Assembly (NCBI GenBank): GCA_003427395.1
Contig: BFEA01000745.1
Coordinates: 430,940 to 467,269, forward strand
Origin: Chara braunii
Taxonomy: Eukaryota; Streptophyta; Charophyceae; Charales; Characeae
DNA length: 36,330 nucleotides
Direction: 5' to 3'
This document shows, one piece after another, positions 20,117 to 31,150 of the stretch. Both the position numbers and the translations under genes were made by a program. Each line of letters begins with the position of its first letter. The stretch's first letter is position 1. The notes below the pieces were generated by a model. The model was not told where the DNA came from. It saw nothing but the letters and a program-made list of their open reading frames with translations, and did not search any database.

Positions 20117-20210
20117 AAGCTCAGTTTTCCATCAAGAAAGTACCAAATTTCACAGTGTTCCGCCTATGGCGACCGAAAAAACTCATTTTTCCATCAAGAA
20201 AGTGCCAAAA
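20095..20210. repeat. Triplicated motif TTTTCCATCAAGAAAGTACC
   Basis: Copies lie at 20095-20116, 20125-20146 and 20187-20208; the third has G for A in GTGCC. Spacers are 8 and about 40 bp. The first copy is partly inside the LINE coding sequence (the Met-Glu-Asn before YRP on the - strand). The repeat marks the 5' end of that LINE fragment. Confidence 0.8.
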
Positions 20211-20300
20211 GTAATCTCGCCCGAGACTCTATCAATCCTGACCAATCGTGGCCCAATGCTGCGTAAACCATTTAACTCTCTCGTAAAGAGATGAAAAGAA

Positions 20301-21540
20301 TCAAACTTTCTTTTCCCAATCCACCAGAATCTGTCTTTTCAAGACCTTCTCATTTGGCAGTTGTTCTTCCTCCAGAGAACACACAACATTCTGCCATTCC
20401 ACTTTGTTCTTCTGTGTCCAGATAATCCACAGCAACACTGCACGAAGAGTTTCCAACAAGTATGCTGCTCCACTCTCAAGGGGTGAACTAACGACCCCAG
20501 GAGGACAAAGACATGGTTCCAAAGGTGCATCAAGTGAACGGGTAACGGGCTCTGGGACAACCACCAGCGCCAAATGGTCTGCGAACATGGGCAGGACCAG
20601 AACAAGTGGTGCAGGCCTCCACCACGAAATCTCCCTGACAGCACACACAGTAAAGAAGCCTGCGCTCAGAGTGCTTACTAAGCCACAAGGCCGTGGGAAT
20701 AGACTGATGAGCCAAAAGCCGAAGGAAAGCAGCATACTTTAAAATGGAAAACTGAAGCACAAGCACCCAAAATGCCCGGAAATTTTGACAGTTTGGAAGG
20801 GGAACCTGCCGTACAGTGGTTTCCCATTTTCCCCAGGCTTGAACAATAAACCAGGTGATATCCACCACAGGCAGCAACAGACATATGCTAACCTCACAGT
20901 GTGCTCAAGCGAGCCACAGACCTGAGCTGACTTATCAGGATCCTCCGAATACCCGTCTCTAGGATCCAAGGAAAGGTGATACAACACAGTTGCCAGCTCG
21001 AAAGGCCTTAACGAAGTCTTACCTCTGATCTGCTGTTCAACCACACACTCTGGTTGCAAGCCACTCAAACTAGGAACCACAGGAATGCCAGAAACCAGGG
21101 TGAGGAGAGACCCCAGTCTGGAGAAGCCATCAACAAGATTCCAACAAACCATGTCCCACTTATCCTCCGAAACCTGCCGGCCAAGCTGTCAAAGCCTGTC
21201 AGGTACCGGATCGCTCATGTGCTTCATCCAGGTGCCAGACAACTGCCCAGTGCACGCGAAGTAATCACTTGAGTCCACTCCAAAGGGATCACAGCCATCA
21301 CCTGCTGATAATGCTGGAACTGCGAATGGCGACCACAGAGCCGGGGCCGAAGTTTGTGGTACTCCATCCACCACCATTGTTGGAAATTCCAGAGCTCCGC
21401 AAGAGTGGCCAACCCACGTCTCATCCATGCCACACCAAAGGAACCAGGGGCATTCCAAGCGAGTGGCTGATCATCAGGACCCACCAGATGGTCTTTTCCA
21501 AATGTGTGATGCGAGAGCAGAGAGTCATACTGCAACACTG
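20301..21540 (-). mobile_element. LINE fragment, post-RT and zf-RVT region
   Basis: On the - strand: HDSLLSHHTFGKDHLVGP-like start (21538), WNFQQWWW, then degraded sequence to 20740, a C-x2-C...C-x2-C block near 20640, and HHLFWSCPCSQTIWRWW at 20611-20561, a typical zf-RVT signature. It ends with LLWIIW-type residues (about 20430) and a KRQILVDWEKKV tail at 20301. Several frameshifts. It is a different LINE lineage from the copies with CTVC..G.VEDIVH.</thinking>. Confidence 0.7.
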
Positions 21541-22984
21541 ATCTTTGCCATGGTTTTTTATGCGGGCATAGCCCTCATCCCCCGCCCGCATCACCTGCAC
21601 CGCGGACGCTAAGTGAGTAACCATAACAAATTAACAATGAATGAATGAGACGGAATCAATGTCTGAATTTCTCCGTTACTGCCGGCATCACAAGAAGTCA
21701 CAATTGACCTCCTACACCTCCGACTACTACTGGGTTGAGCATCCGGCTATGGCAGCAGCATCCAGGCCTAGCCCTGCCACTTCCATTGCCAAGCCTTCCC
21801 AGGAGTCTTCCCTACTCCATAACCCCAACCAGGGGCCTTCCCGGTGCACCACAAACCACAGAGATGAAAATGCAGTCCACCAGAGCCAAGGTAAGCTTAC
21901 TCCTTCACTCTCCTTCTTCCTCCTCCTTCCTTCTTCCTCGTCAATCTCCGCCATAGGCATGTCTTCCTCCTCCCACGCCTTGGATCCTGCCACCATAGCC
22001 AAGGTGGGAGCTAGCTCTGCCTCTTCCACTGCCCAGCACCACACCAGGCTGGATGAGCGCTCAAGTAGCCTCACAGCTTGCTGCACTGAAGAAAGAGGCT
22101 GAGTCCAGCGCTGCCTCTCTTGATATATAGGCCGCCAGGCTATATAGCGACTTTCCAGCTACCCAGCCTCTTGGCCTACCAGTTCCCTTGCCTCTTTTGG
22201 CAGGAACATAATTGCTGTCTGATATTCCCCTAGACCTATACCCTACTGAACAGGTACCTACCCCTAAGCCTACCGGAACCTCTAGAACACAACTTCAGCC
22301 TCCCCAAAGGTGCTACCTTGTTGCCCTTTTCTGCGTACTGCCCACTGCTACTTGATTTTGGCTGCCGATGGTCTACTTTGCCCCTCTAAGCTCTCCTCCG
22401 CACAAGTCCACACACAGCACATGGTTAGCATCACACACAAACTGCACACTCAGCTGCACGCACGCTCACACAGGCACTTGGACACACTCACACACACACA
22501 CACACGAAAACGTGGCGAGCCTTGTGCGTGAGAGGCACGGTAAAGGGGGAGCTGCAAGAACAAATGGAAGGGGTAACCCGAAGAAAGCAAATGTGAACAC
22601 ATTCAAGAAAGCAGTTTTCATGCTTCTATTGTACTTCATGTTGCTTGCTATAGGGGTGAAACTGTTTCATTGTTGAGCAAGGGATTTCATTCTGTAATAG
22701 GAAGGAATATGCTTTGATTTTGGATCTTACAATGATTCACAAGTCAATCACCCTCAACCTCGCACACATCCAATGAGCATCCAAATGAGTATTCACACTT
22801 GGAACCGATAGCCGAGACACAAGAATCTCACGAGAGATTGATAAGAAAAATATATTTTATTATACAAAGAAAGTGTTCAGGTCGCTTGCGGTCTCTGCCG
22901 TTCACACAGACTCAGCATCAATTCAGGTTCATAACCGTCTACCCCTCTCTCTCTCTCTGCTCTCTATCTCCCTCTGGTCTTGTA

Positions 22985-22987
<3 letters not shown>
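21541..22987. other. Unrecognised DNA with a CA-rich tract
   Basis: An open + stretch of 153 codons (21641-22102) is Ser/Pro-rich with no recognised domain. 22425-22505 is CA-rich, with pure (CA)n at about 22486-22504. AAAATATATTTTATTATAC at 22846 is AT-rich. An unknown retroelement LTR could be present, but I see no supporting pair. Confidence 0.35.
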
Positions 22988-23023
<36 letters not shown>

Positions 23024-23073
23024 NNNNNNNNNNNNNNNNNNNNNNNNNNNNNNNNNNNNNNNNNNNNNNNNNN

Positions 23074-23137
<64 letters not shown>
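22988..23137. repeat. (CT)n microsatellite containing an assembly gap
   Basis: Pure CT runs occur on both sides of 50 N (23024-23073). The 50 N are a placeholder, so the true repeat length is unknown. Ser-Leu and Arg-Glu open frames across it are artefacts. Confidence 0.97.
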
Positions 23138-23138
<1 letters not shown>

Positions 23139-23139
<1 letters not shown>

Positions 23140-23212
23140 TAGACCGTGCCCTGAATACACCCGTGCAGATCAGACTTAGACCGTGCCCTGAATACACCTG
23201 CTCAGATCAGAC
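23139..23212. repeat. 37-bp tandem duplication
   Basis: TTAGACCGTGCCCTGAATAC and the following 17 bases occur twice (23139-23175 and 23176-23212) with three substitutions, directly after the microsatellite. Confidence 0.9.
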
Positions 23213-24083
23213 TTCAACCTTGGCGGCTATGGCCACCCTGCTTCCTTATCACTACCCCAGCTATGGCTGTCGTCAACTCTCCCTTCTTCTTCGAGCGTTA
23301 TCTTGCCAAAGTCGTTTGGTCACATAAGCAGCAGCAGCGTTTCCACAACTTCACAAATGAACAACTGTGTCCGTTGCTGCGCTGTAGCAGCTAAATATAG
23401 GAATTGGACTTTGCTTGGCCTGCCTCAGACCGGTACGGTCATCCACAGCCTGTCTGTTACAGTCCGGAAGCTTCCCAGACTTTCCTGGGACTTGCTGCAA
23501 TTTTTGTGGACTTGGGGACTGGACTTGGACCTTCCGGACTTTTCTGTGGGGTACCGGACTGACTCTACCCCGACCTGACTTTTCCGGATGTGTCCTAACT
23601 CGGACCCACGACGCTTCACTGGCCTATCGGACCTACCATACGTGAAGCTGGGACTAAGGACTAAGGACTTCAGAACTTTCTGGACGTTTGGAGATTTGAT
23701 GCCAGCTTTCAGGGCTCTGCGCCGTGAAATCCTTTCAATCTTCTCATCTGGTTGGAATAGGGGCTGTTGTGGTGTAATTCAAAACACACACACGACACAC
23801 AGACTCAGACAGCAGGAAACCAGAAAGCACACAGAACAGCGGCAAAATCTCAGAAAAGCACAGGTTTCACAGTCTGCAATTTTGCAGGTTATAACACTGT
23901 CTTTTTCTGTTGTTTCCAGGGGGTCCAACGAAAAGGCCCAAAAGGGTGCATTTTCCTGATGTCAAGCTTAACTCACATCATGGAATAGGGGGTATGGGCC
24001 CTATGGGGTGTAAAAATGGGGGATATATCAATTCTCTCTTTCTGGGGACTCTGTGGAGCACTTCTTCACCCCCTTAATTTTTT

Positions 24084-24118
<35 letters not shown>

Positions 24119-24355
24119 CGCGTGTGCATAAGGGTGTGTGTGTGTGTGTGTAGAGGAGGGGGGGGTGTCCTTGTGTTGGATGGTGCAAAATTTTGTGGCC
24201 TGACAAATCGACAAAATCTGAGTCTCTGAGATGATGAAACTGATAGCTGCTTGTACAGACTATGATCGGTGATTTTATACACTCCTACAGTGGCGATTGT
24301 TGTATGTGTCTCTGTTTAAATTGTTTTTGTACATGCCTCTACACAAAACCATTAG
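23213..24355. other. End of the long intron, unrecognised DNA
   Basis: It has a GGACTT-rich stretch (23480-23560), a run of T (24078-24105) and a (GT)n tract (24106-24151). No gene is recognised. The last 60 bases (TGTGTCTCTGTTTAAATTG and so on) supply a weak pyrimidine tract before the acceptor at 24354-24355. Confidence 0.4.
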
Positions 24356-24671
24356 CACGTTAATATCCCAAATGGCAGACTACGAGAGGAATGTGGTGGA
24401 AAGCTGGACAAAAGAGGTTGAAGCAACGAGTGAGGACAAACTCAAGCAGCCATTGCTGCGCAGAGAATCCTCCGCAACACTCTTGAGGATGGCAAAGAGT
24501 GCAATGGCAATGCTCACTCCGGGGTCAGCAGTGCCTTCAGCTGCACGGGCGTCATTCGTTGCATCTGTTCTTCAAAGCAATGATAGGAACCCATTCCTAA
24601 GGGTGAATTTTGACCCTGCTCTGGTGCGCCTTCTTCGGGAGGTGAAGTATTTTCTTCTTCTAGAAGTTCAG
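24356..24671 (+). CDS. Dynein heavy chain, internal exon (N-terminal tail)
   Basis: This is a 316-bp exon from AG at 24354-24355 to donor CAG|GTATGT (GT at 24672). The first base completes the codon left by the exon at 5284. Then 105 codons are open, ending in phase 0. Recognisable tail features in order are an L-x6-YE helix (TLISQMADYERNVVESW), KLKQPLLRR, and NFDPALVRLLREVKYFLLL near the end. The last is the best conserved motif of the DHC_N1 domain. Between them lies a family-variable Ala/Ser-rich insert of about 40 residues. I chose the AG at 24354 over the one at 24377 because only the former restores the phase and keeps the helix. Motor domain exons must lie beyond the window. Confidence 0.9.
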
Positions 24672-25164
24672 GTATGTTCAGAAGCACCAACCCATCGCCA
24701 GCCACTCAAACTATGTATCTCGGGACAGGCTTTGTAAAGTGTTTCCATGTCACCTCCTTCCCAAACTATGGCTTTGTCATAAACCATGCAAAACCCTGGC
24801 TTATGTCCGACATTTCATTTCATAATTGGAGTATTCAAGCGGCTCCCGCGAAGGTGGCGCCAGGGGAACAATAGGTGACACCTCTATAAAGTCACTTGAG
24901 GCTTCCAGACCGAAGGAAAACACTCTTGTGAGCCTCTAGGCACGAAGTGCAGCAATTCGCACATCTCAGCCGAGTTGCTTCTTTGTATTTGTAAACTGCC
25001 CCTGACAACTTAGGACATGGGATACTGCACTGCCAGGGCACTTGCATAATGCCGGCACTACGGCTAGGCACCGGAGTCGGCCCTTCCGACTCCGCGGGGC
25101 CGGCCAGAACTCCGGGCACAGTCGGCCCCCAGGTTCGGGACCCGTCGAACCGGATTTGGGGCCC
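24672..25164. other. Start of the next intron, GC-rich hairpins
   Basis: The intron runs from GTATGT at 24672 past the window end. 25072-25094 is a perfect 9-bp hairpin (CGGAGTCGG / CCGACTCCG, 5-nt loop). 25133-25152 has GGTTCG / CGAACC arms. The block is GC-rich like positions 27-100 and could be a piece of the same repeat. No further dynein exon is seen. Confidence 0.45.
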
Positions 25165-25827
25165 CTTTTTCTTTTCTTTTCTATTTCTTTTTTAACAGGT
25201 CCTTATGGCCCTGGCTCCATTTCCATCCTGGGGAGCATCAGTCCATTTCCTATTCCACCGGCAAGTCAGAATAAAGTATTACATCATGAAACACACTCAC
25301 GCTTCCTTCCGTCTGGCCGAAGGAACCCTGACCAGCATTGATTACTCCATCATCGTGCAGGATTGACTGTCAGCTTGCCTTACTTCCACCTTTCCTCTCA
25401 GGTCCACTACATGAACCTGTCAGACAAATGATAAAGAGCAAGAAAAGTAAAAGAAGCTACGGAAGATGCAATCGGAATTTTCCCTTCAACATTACGTGGC
25501 CTGTGATGGATCTTGTCTATCTGCTGGCTGGGACCTCTGCCTTCTCCACCCTGCTTCTGAGTTGTGCCAGTCTTTCCACCGTATGGGAAAGTCATTTATC
25601 TCTGCTACTTTGCCCCCTGCAAGCCTCACCTTAGTGAATTTTGCTTTGATTCTTCTCTGTTGCTCTTCGCCATCTGGCATGGAGTGTCTCGTCTTATGCC
25701 ACTTACAAAGAATCTCTGCCTGAATCAAGGTCCTTGTCTCCGCCCCATACCTTCTCCCTTGGAGTTGAGAGTGCCTCAATGGTTCTGCAGCACCTTTCCT
25801 TCCAGATGGACCACATCGTTACCTTTC
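25165..25827 (-). mobile_element. 5'-truncated LINE, C-terminus and full 3' end
   Basis: It begins on the - strand at about 25827, right at the poly(A) of the neighbouring LINE, with a WKERC-like zf-RVT end. It continues AETRTLIQAEILCKW and WHNSEAGW (to 25492), the 3' UTR (block shared with 16462-16540), then the terminal unit 25345-25165. A hairpin at 25213-25196 (CAGGGCC-ATAA-GGACCTG, one mismatch) precedes an A-rich tail. This copy shows the uninterrupted 3' UTR order used to interpret the inverted LINE. Confidence 0.8.
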
Positions 25828-25927
25828 TTTTTTTTTTTTTTCAAAAACAGGTCCTTATAGCCCTGGCTCCATCTCCATTCTGGGGAGCGTCAGTCCGGTT
25901 CCTTTTTTTTTTTTTTTTTTTTTTTTT

Positions 25928-26085
25928 AATTAGCAACAGAACCTCTCGGTTCTGGCTCCTACCATTCTGGGGAGCAACAGTCCGGTTCCTATTCCCCCGG
26001 CAAGTCAAGAATGATACAAAATTTACCACGCACGCTCCTCCCCATCATGGTTGGGAGGCCCAAGTGGACGGCATTGATTACTTCC
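25928..26085 (-). repeat. LINE 3' terminal unit with perfect hairpin
   Basis: It contains GACTTGCCGG, GGAATAGGAACCGGACTG and GCTCCCCAGAATGG, in common with the other copies. The hairpin at 25954-25937 is CAGAACC-GAGA-GGTTCTG, 7 perfect pairs with a GNRA-type loop. It is followed by about 24 A. Confidence 0.75.
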
Positions 26086-26770
26086 TTTAGGGAAGGATGT
26101 ACTGCCCCTTACCCCTGCCTAAGTTAGCCTGCCTGGCTTGGTTTCTGGGTATAGGGGATAAGCTGTTTTCTGCTAACTCTGATTGAAGCACTTGACTTGT
26201 AAAATGAGGCTCGGCTAGCTTACTCCTCTCAGCTATTCGGCTGCCTGGTCAGATTTAAGTTCTGGAGTCGCTAACCTGCCCTGTTAACTGACTGGTTTGC
26301 AAGCTGGATGTGACTACCTTGTCTATTTGTCTCTGTGGGTCTCTTCAGACTTTTATTCCCAAAAACCTAAACCCTGTTTTTTATCCTTCTCTGCCTCTCC
26401 GTCTATTTTCTCAAATTAAGGCTGATCCATGCTATTCTCTATTTGAAGTGTCTCTACTGAGTTGGCCTGATCTGTTTGGTCTAGTCCTTACTCCCCAGGG
26501 TGTAGGGTTCCGTAGGGTAGTTGGTATTGCCCGTATTTTACCTTTATTAGCTGCCTGCGTGAAGTCTGGCCTCTAGCTCGGTTAGTCGGGGAGATTAGCT
26601 TGACGTTGGCGCTAGGTTGTTAGTGAGTGGGGGTATGAAGTGGGTCTGACACTAGTTATCTGTATGGGGGTTGTCGTAGGAGTCCTTGATCTGAGTGCAT
26701 GTTAGCCGAGTATGGTCCGGGGGTGTGTGGGGGCTGTGGTTTAGGTGATCTATGCTTTGACTTCTCCAAC

Positions 26771-29700
26771 CTAGGGGGAGTTCATGTGGGAAACGAAGGA
26801 GTCTGGTATGCTGTTGAAGGACTCTTTGTCTGATTGAAATGCTCGGGGAGCGCCTTCCCAGAGTGTAAAGATTAGACTTTGACCCTTGATGTGGGCTATT
26901 TTATCCCTTGCTAGGTAATTTTCTTCGAATTTCTGTTTTTGCTCCTTTGCAGTGGGTTCGTTTGCTTCTATTCCTCTTCTTGCTTTGCACCATATGACCC
27001 AATACTCGGTTTTGACCTGTTGTCGTAACAGGAGCCATGCTTCGTTTAAGCGCATTGGTTGCTTAATTAATGTTTCTTGGCACCTTTTTCTCCAAATGAC
27101 CCAAAGTGTTGCTTTTCTGAGGATTTGGAAGAAGTTATTTTGTTGCTGGGTTCAATCTTCCGGGGTTGTGAAACCCATCAGTAGGAGGGTGTGGTTTGTT
27201 GTGAAGGGCGTGCATATCACTGAGTTCTAGATCTTGGCTATTTTGTCCCAAATCGGTTTATCTTGGGACAGAGAAGAAAGCAGTGAAAGAGGTCCTCCGT
27301 CTGGCCCTCCTAGCATTTGCGCACAGTTCCTTCAATGGGCTCCTGTCCTCCATCCTCCTTCTGACATTCAGCCATTGGTTCAGGGGGATGGCTAAGTACA
27401 ATATTAGCCATTGAAGGCTCCTGAACTTGGGAGGATGTAGTGTTGTGATTTGGTTCCACGGGATCTGGGCAAGTTTTTCGGGGTCTACTTCTAGATGTTT
27501 CCACCATCGTTCGGCTATGATTGGTTCGGGGGCTATTGATCTACGTCTTAGTCTGTATCCTAATCTAGTTGTGTATTGTAGAATGTTGAATTTGAGGTTG
27601 ATACCTGATGGGCTTTGTTTGAGGTTCCATGCCCACTCAGCTGGGTCTATTTCCTAGTCTTCTAGTGGAGTTTGGGGGTGGAAAAGGGTGAGATCCTCAT
27701 TCTCTATTACTCTGATTTTCCTAAGCTGATCCTCTCTGATCGTGATGAGTGTTGTCGGGTCCTTGCTGACTATGCTGATCTCCATACCTGGTTCCTCCAA
27801 CTTGTGCATGGTGAAGCTGTACCAGTTGTTTCTTCCTTCTATCCTTCCTGCAAAGGCTAGGGCATGTTCTCGGGGGATGATTTGTGGCATTATTGCCCAA
27901 TCTCCTATTGACCATTGTCTGTCTTTTCAGAGGACCTGGCTCCATTCTGTTGGTATGGCTTTTAACATTTGTTGGAGATTTTGGGCTAGGTTGTGGCTAC
28001 CCTTGAGTCTACTGCGAAGTTGTCCAAGGTTCATCCAATCTTTCCTGTCTTCGTCCCAGATGTGTTTGATTTGCCAGATTCCTTTTTCTAGCCAAGTACC
28101 CCATTTCGAGTCCTTCACCATAAGGGTGAATGGCGTTTCGCTGTCGGCTAGTATCCATGGGTTGCAATTGAGGGGTTGTCTAAGTATTTCTTCCTTAGTG
28201 CGTGGGTGTCTGACCTTGGCCGATAATATTTCTCTCCATGACAGGAGTATTGTTCTCCAAAACTTTAGTCTTGGTTCGCTTCGTGTTTGATCCTGGCTTG
28301 AAGCTTTTTTTCCATTGTCCATGACTTACTCATTATCCAGAAGGTGCCCTCCATATTTTCTGGTGTGTTGTAGACCGGCAGTTGTTGTAGGCCCTCCAGG
28401 GCCAGCGGTCGCCACGGGAGTTTGGGACTAGTTATTAGCTTTAGGATCCATTTGGTTTGTAGCGCTTTTATTTGAGTGGCTGGATCCAGTACTCCCAAAC
28501 CCCCTTGGCTTTTTTTCCTAGTCACATATTGCCATGCTACCTTGGTAATGAAATGTTGTTTGGAGGCGTCCCCTATCCATAGGTAGGCCGAGGCTTTCCT
28601 TTGTATGTCTTTTAATGCCTTCTGGTTCGGGAACCAGAAGGCTGTCACGTACCACATCATTGAGAACATGGACGAGTTCAGCACTAAGACTCGACCAAAC
28701 AGGGAGGTGTGTATCTTCCCCCAGGTACTCAGTTTACTGATCATTTTAGCCAGTAGACGAGGTGCCATTTCTGTCGCTGCTCCTATCTCTGTCATTTGTA
28801 TTCCTAGGACCCTGATGGGATCGTTGGGGTCGGTCCATGTCATTCCCTCTAGGGTATCTGAAGGGACTTCCAGGTTGTCTGATGATAGCGACCACCCCAT
28901 TGTTTTCTTCCACTTGATACGCATTTATGAAGCTGGTTGAAATGCGCACATAGCTTTGGTAAGGGCCTGAAAGGATGAGGAGGAGGCTCTTATTAGTATC
29001 GTGAGGTCGTCTGCGAATAGGATTGTAGGAGGAATGTGATAGCTATGTGTGTTTTCCTCCAGCTGATCGGTGAGTCTATGGATGGAGGGGTCTTTTCTTA
29101 GAAATGATGCTATGGCCTCCATTATGAAGAGGAATATCGGTGCAGCCAAAGGGTCCCCTTGTCTGATGGAGCGGGACATCTTGTATGTGTTGGATATTTG
29201 TCTGTTTACTTGTGCGGCTCCTAGGGCGTCGTTATATAGCACACGCACCCATTTCCTAAAATTGGGTCCTACTCCCATAGTTTCCATGCATTAATGAAGT
29301 CAGTCCCAATTAACTTGGTCGTAGGCTTTTTCGAAGTCGAAGAAGAGGATAGTTGCATTCATTTTTTTTATCTTTGATATACCTTACAAATTCAGCTAGA
29401 GTCATTACGTTGTTTAGGATAAATCTACCCATGATGAAGTCTGTTTGGTCTGTGTGAAAACAATTTTTTGTGATCTTCCTTATTCGATTTGCTAGCAATT
29501 TGGCTAAGATTTTGTACGCTACTGTTAGAAGGGTGATAGGTCTGTAGTTCGTGATGTCGGTGGGGTCTCCCTTCTTGTAGAGAAGCGTGACTATACCTGT
29601 ACTTAAAAAAGGTCCTAACCCTTCCTTATCCCATGCCGTCTTGATAAAGTTACTGAACTCTTCCCCTAAAAAGGGCCAAAATGCCTTTCAAAAGTCCTTG

Positions 29701-31150
29701 GAGAGTCCATCTATACCTGGTGTTTTCCCTGGTTTCATAGTATCCAATGTTTTTTTTAGCTTTTCGCTAGTGATGGGTTGGTTGAGTTCTTCAGCCATGC
29801 TGGGGGAGATTGTTTTATCCAGGTGCTTACATAATTTTTTTGTCGCTTGTAGGACTGACCTATGAGTAGAGTGCTTTGTAAAAGGATTCTGCTATAGATA
29901 ACATTTTGGCTGGGTTTGACGACAAACCTTCCTCATCTCTTAACTGTTCTATGGCCGAGTTTCTTCCTCTAGATTTGATTTTCTGAAAGAAGAACTTGGA
30001 TATTTTTTCACCTTCTTCCCATTCTTTAATTCTTGCTCTTAGTCTCAGTTCATTCACTCTCCAGCCATTCCAGTTGGTTAGTCCTGATCGATCTTTTGCT
30101 AATAGTTCCTCATAAGAATTGACTCCCGGGTTGATCATGATGTTTGTTTGCACGAGGCTTACTGCTGCTTCTAGTTCTCTTATACGTTGATTTCTTTTGG
30201 CTGCTAGTTTCCTAGAGACTGCTGATGTGGTTATGGATAAGCTGTTCGCTAAGGATGGGAAATATAATGCTTCCTTCTCTGAATTTATGCATGTATGTAC
30301 TATTTCCTCTTTCATTTATGTACTTTTTAGTATAGAGTTATTAATCTTGAAGAAGCTTGGGCCTCTTTGTATACCTGGGTCGAAGAGAAAGTCTATAAAT
30401 ATTGGGTTGTGATCTAAGCCACTATGGTTGGGTAGTTTCCCTATTCCTATGTTGAGGACCATTCCTCTGAGGGAATAGTCTATAGCAGAGCTTGAGATGT
30501 GTTGGGTTATGTTTCTTTTTCTGTATGTTATTCTATGTGCCTCCGAGTGAAGTGTTCTGAGGTGTTTTACTAGGTTCTTTTCTATCATTAAGGCGTGCAT
30601 TACCTGGGCTTCTACTTGGAGTGAGGAGTCACGGTCTCTTTGTGAGCATGAGAGTCTGTCCCTTTCTGGATCTAGAGTAGTGTTCCAATCGCCTGCTAGG
30701 ACTACGTGATGTTGATCCTCACACATAGTTGTTATGTTTGAATAAAATCCCGTCTGTGAGGGAGGTCGTTAGGGGTGTAGGCATTTATTAATTAGAATGA
30801 TTCTTCCCTGTAGTTGAAATGGACTTCTATCCATCTTCCGTTTACTGGTCTAGTCTGCTCCCTGCCATCTGGATTAGGTTGGCCGCTCTTGATTTTTTGT
30901 GCCATAGGATTGTTGTTCCTGCTGACCCTGTTCTCGGAGAGAGGGCCCAAAGACCTAAACGTACATGCTTTAGTTTGGCGGTAATTCTGTTGATTATGGT
31001 TTTGTGTTCCGGGGAGTCTGACAAGTGTGTTTCTTGAAGGCAGATTATGTCAGGTGGGTTTCTTGTGAACCAGTTCATGTAGCTAACCATATTGTCCCAT
31101 TTTTCTGTGTTGGTTAATATTGTTGCTAGCCCGTTAACATTCCATGAGGC
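26771..31150 (-). pseudogene. LINE ORF2 (endonuclease, RT, zf-RVT)
   Basis: Endonuclease: SWNVNGLATIL (31148-31116), DIICLQETHL (about 31030), GDWNTTLDPERD (about 30690), SAIDYSL and SGLDHNPIF (about 30420). Linker 30315-29860 with LRARIKEWEEGEKISKFFF. RT: FHTDQTDFIMGRFILNN (about 29460), RQGDPLAAPIFLF, and the catalytic FADD at 29017-29006. Post-RT: RVLGIQMTE and GGLGVLDPATQIKALQ (28924-28265), WLEKGIWQIKHIW. zf-RVT is degraded (27890-27300), and the C-terminal end is about 27055-26771. At least six frame changes are visible. The TPRT catalytic residues themselves are retained. Confidence 0.85.

Larger units (their letters stand above)
5285..24355 (+). other. Intron of the dynein gene, about 19 kb
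   Basis: It is bounded by GTAAGTG at 5285 and by AG at 24354-24355, with compatible phases (2 bases before, 1 base after). Nearly all recognisable content is retrotransposon: LINE 3' ends, one chromovirus, three longer LINE copies and microsatellites. I saw no further dynein-like exon inside, and the amino acid sequence across the junction fits the family without a gap. Introns this long are typical of large plant genomes. Confidence 0.75.

Noticed and set aside
22799-23327. Ser-Leu and Arg-Glu repeat proteins
   Set aside because: They are translations of a CT/GA microsatellite spanning an N gap.
24372-24737. ATG at 24372 as a translation start of a separate small gene
   Set aside because: The peptide is an internal dynein tail segment, flanked by splice sites, and its upstream residues also fit the family.
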